Below, one piece after another: positions 62,019 through 64,000 of a stretch of 64,000 bases of DNA. The DNA is taken from contig NZ_WIXJ01000004.1 of NCBI RefSeq assembly GCF_009617575.1, positions 1-64,000 of the forward strand, written 5' to 3'. Below the pieces are notes generated by a model that saw only the letters and a program-made list of their open reading frames with translations, did not search any database and had not been told where the DNA came from. Positions within the stretch are counted from its first letter, which is position 1, and the number at the start of each line of letters is the position of its first letter. A program made the translations under genes and the position numbers. This stretch comes from Rhodocyclus gracilis (GTDB lineage Bacteria > Pseudomonadota > Gammaproteobacteria > Burkholderiales > Rhodocyclaceae).

Positions 62019-63278
62019 TCAACGCAGATTGACCAGCGTTTGCATGATCTGGTCCTGCGTCTTGATCGATTGCGCGTTCGCCTGGTAATTGCGCTGCTGC
62101 GTGATCATGTTCACCAGCTCTTTGGTCAGATCGACGTTGGACTCTTCGATCTGCGTCGATTGCAGCAAACCGCTGTTGCCGGCGCCCGGCGCCTGTATGT
62201 TGGCCTGGCCGGACACGGCTTCGACCGCCTGCCACTGGTTATTGCCCATCGACAGCAAACCATTCGGGTTCTGGAAGGTGGCCAGGGCAACGCGGCCGAT
62301 CCCCTTTGTCTGGCTGTTGCTGTAGTTGCCTTGCACGGTGCCGTCGGCAGCGACCGAAACGCCGGTCAGCGAACCGGTGGTATAGCCGCCCTGCGTGACG
62401 CGATCGCGGCTGAAGGTCGAACCGAACTGCGTCGTGCCGGCGAAGTCCATCTTCCCCGGTGACCAGGGCGATACGGCGCCCGTCGACAACGTCCAGCTCG
62501 GCATGGTCAGCGTCGTCGGCGTCGTCGTCAGCACGCCGGAGGAGTTGAAGGTCAAGGTTCCCACCGCCGTAGGCGGTGTGGTTGCGCTGACGCCGTCGAG
62601 GGTCGCGTACACATTCCACGGCCCCCCCGCCGACGCCCGCGCGAAATACATGGTCATCGCGTGCGAGTTACCCAGCGTGTCGTACACCGTAAGCGGCGTC
62701 GAATAGTTGTAGCTCTGCGGATTGCTCGGATCGAAGGTCGCCACCGTCGGCACGCCCTGACGCGAATCGAGGTTGAGCACGGCCGTCATGTTGCCGGAGA
62801 GGGCGGCATCGGTGGAGCGCGGCGCCATGGTGCCGGGCGGGATGTTCAGCGCCGTCAGCGTGCCGGCGACCGGCACCGTGCCATCGGCAAGGGCAGCAAA
62901 GCCCATCAGCTGCTGCTTCTGGTCGTTGATGATGTAGCCCATCTTGTCGACGTGAAACTGGCCGTTTCGCGTATAGCTCGGCAAAGCGCTGTTGGCGGTC
63001 GACATGCAAAAGAAACCGTTGCCGTTGATGGCGATGTCGAGCGGATTGCTGGTCGAGGTGAGATTGCCCTGCGTGAATTGCTGCTGCACGGCGGCGATGG
63101 ACGTCCCGATACCGACCTGCGTCGCGCCAGAGCCGCCGAGCGAATTCGCATAGACGTCGGCAAAGTGTGCGTTCGCTGCCTTGAAGCCGACCGTGCTCGA
63201 GTTGGCGACGTTGTTGCCGATCACGTCGAGCGCCATGGACGAGGCATTGAGCCCACTGAGTCCTTGTTGGAATGCCAT
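62019..63278 (-). CDS. flgE: Flagellar hook protein FlgE
   Basis: The 419-residue protein starts MAFQQGLSGLNASSMALDV and has the rod-hook motif IGNNVANSSTVGFKAANAHF, then a Gly/Ser/Thr-rich middle. It ends with the D0 helix ELVNMITQQRNYQANAQSIK. It polymerises to the hook. FlgD, the hook cap, is encoded immediately upstream. Confidence 0.97.
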   Translation of the reverse strand: MAFQQGLSGLNASSMALDVIGNNVANSSTVGFKAANAHFADVYANSLGGSGATQVGIGTSIAAVQQQFTQGNLTSTSNPLDIAINGNGFFCMSTANSALPSYTRNGQFHVDKMGYIINDQKQQLMGFAALADGTVPVAGTLTALNIPPGTMAPRSTDAALSGNMTAVLNLDSRQGVPTVATFDPSNPQSYNYSTPLTVYDTLGNSHAMTMYFARASAGGPWNVYATLDGVSATTPPTAVGTLTFNSSGVLTTTPTTLTMPSWTLSTGAVSPWSPGKMDFAGTTQFGSTFSRDRVTQGGYTTGSLTGVSVAADGTVQGNYSNSQTKGIGRVALATFQNPNGLLSMGNNQWQAVEAVSGQANIQAPGAGNSGLLQSTQIEESNVDLTKELVNMITQQRNYQANAQSIKTQDQIMQTLVNLR

Positions 63279-63292
63279 CTTTCGCTCCGCTC

Positions 63293-63973
63293 TTAGAAAA
63301 TTTGCTGCACTTTGGAGAAGTCCACCTTGCCCAGCGTGCCGAGATCGAGCTGGAAGCCGCCGGAGGTGCGCGTCACGGACGACACCGTGCCGATCTGCAT
63401 GGGGGTCGCCGTGACGGCGGTGCCGCCATTGCTCGCCGTCACTGCCAATTTGTACGTACCGGCGGGTTGTGCCGTGCCGTCGGCGCTCTTGCCGTCCCAG
63501 CCGAAGGTGACGGTGCCCGCCGCCTGCGCGCCGAGATCCTGGGTCTGCACGACGGTGCCGTTGGCGTCGGTGATGGTCACCGTCACCTTGTCGGCCGCCG
63601 AAGCGAGCGACACGCAGCCAACCGCCTGCGAGCCTGTCGCCAGCGTCATCTGCGAGCCGGGAACCAGCACCTTGCTACCGATCATGCCGGCGGCCTGCAT
63701 CGCCTGGCCGTCGTTGTAGGTCGACATCAGGGAGGTCAGCGTCGAGTTAAGCTTTTCGATGCCGCTGACGGTGTTGATCTGCGCCAGTTGCGTCGTCACC
63801 TGCGCGTTATCCAGCGGATTGAGCGGGTCCTGATTCTTCAACTGGGTGACCAGCAGGGTCAGGAAGCGGTCCTGCGCGTCCTGCGTCGTGGAGGTCGTCT
63901 TGGTCGAACTGCTCCCCAGCGCGTTGATCGCGGCATACGGATCAGTCTCAGTACTCGATTGCACGGTAGCCAT
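63293..63973 (-). CDS. flgD: Flagellar hook cap / scaffolding protein FlgD
   Basis: The 226-residue protein has the conserved FlgD N-terminus (QDRFLTLLVTQLKNQDPLNP, NAQVTTQLAQINTVSGIEKL) and C-terminal Ig-like and tudor-like parts (TVTFGWDGKSADGTAQPAG). It caps the growing hook. GAGGAGAG precedes the start. flgB, flgC and flgA should lie beyond the right edge. Confidence 0.97.
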   Translation of the reverse strand: MATVQSSTETDPYAAINALGSSSTKTTSTTQDAQDRFLTLLVTQLKNQDPLNPLDNAQVTTQLAQINTVSGIEKLNSTLTSLMSTYNDGQAMQAAGMIGSKVLVPGSQMTLATGSQAVGCVSLASAADKVTVTITDANGTVVQTQDLGAQAAGTVTFGWDGKSADGTAQPAGTYKLAVTASNGGTAVTATPMQIGTVSSVTRTSGGFQLDLGTLGKVDFSKVQQIF

Positions 63974-64000
63974 GTGTCTCTCCTCGCAAATTCAGCTTAT

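Noticed and set aside
1-64000. Search for CRISPR arrays, insertion sequences, phage attachment sites and integrases
   Set aside because: No regularly spaced repeats, transposase or integrase motifs or target duplications were seen; the tRNA ends carry no repeated attachment-like copy within the window.

Overview
The window looks like the chromosome of a GC-rich, polarly flagellated betaproteobacterium, most likely a Rhodocyclales-type organism. This placement rests on gene content, gene order and codon bias only; no 16S rRNA is present to confirm it. No insertion sequences, phage genes or CRISPR arrays were seen.

Left edge (1-3.8 kb): an initiator tRNA on the minus strand runs into a boxA-like, rRNA-leader-like sequence at the window edge. 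An IclR-type regulator, an atypical tRNA-Thr(UGU)-like gene with a perfect TATAAT box and a GGDEF diguanylate cyclase follow. The cyclase stop codon overlaps the start of the next operon.

Glycan island (3.8-32.8 kb): a compact plus-strand operon encodes glucose-1-phosphate cytidylyltransferase, CDP-glucose 4,6-dehydratase and the 3-dehydrase RfbH, which together should make CDP-4-keto-3,6-dideoxyglucose. Next come a NeuB-SAF-cupin fusion, a thiamine-diphosphate enzyme, a sugar C-methyltransferase-like protein, a Nudix protein, a radical SAM fusion and an NAD-dependent reductase/epimerase-like protein. A tandem GT2 glycosyltransferase, an SGNH hydrolase and two paralogous radical SAM proteins with Rossmann-like N-termini follow. 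On the minus strand lie a 1519-residue multi-glycosyltransferase with a LamG-like insert and three translationally coupled TPR glycosyltransferases; one is of the O-GlcNAc-transferase type and one ends in a methyltransferase. These abut the flagellin gene. The simplest reading is an island that makes an unusual, probably branched, CDP-activated deoxysugar glycan and attaches it to flagellin, although an O-antigen role is possible.

Flagellar region (33-64 kb): fliC (short, D0/D1 only, with a sigma28 promoter and a strong terminator), flaG, fliD, fliS, fliT, a second FliK-like gene, an FlhB C-terminal-like gene and a PilZ/YcgR brake. Then fliE and the FleSR-type sigma54 two-component pair lie on the minus strand. 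The operon fliFGHIJ-KLMNOPQR runs on the plus strand. The convergent minus-strand operon flgD-E-F-G-H-I-J-K-L ends in a small lipoprotein gene. Clear sigma54 (-24/-12) promoters precede fliE and fliK, and sigma28-type promoters precede fliC and flgK. This gives a readable regulatory hierarchy: FleSR/RpoN controls the middle genes, and FliA (not in the window) the late genes.
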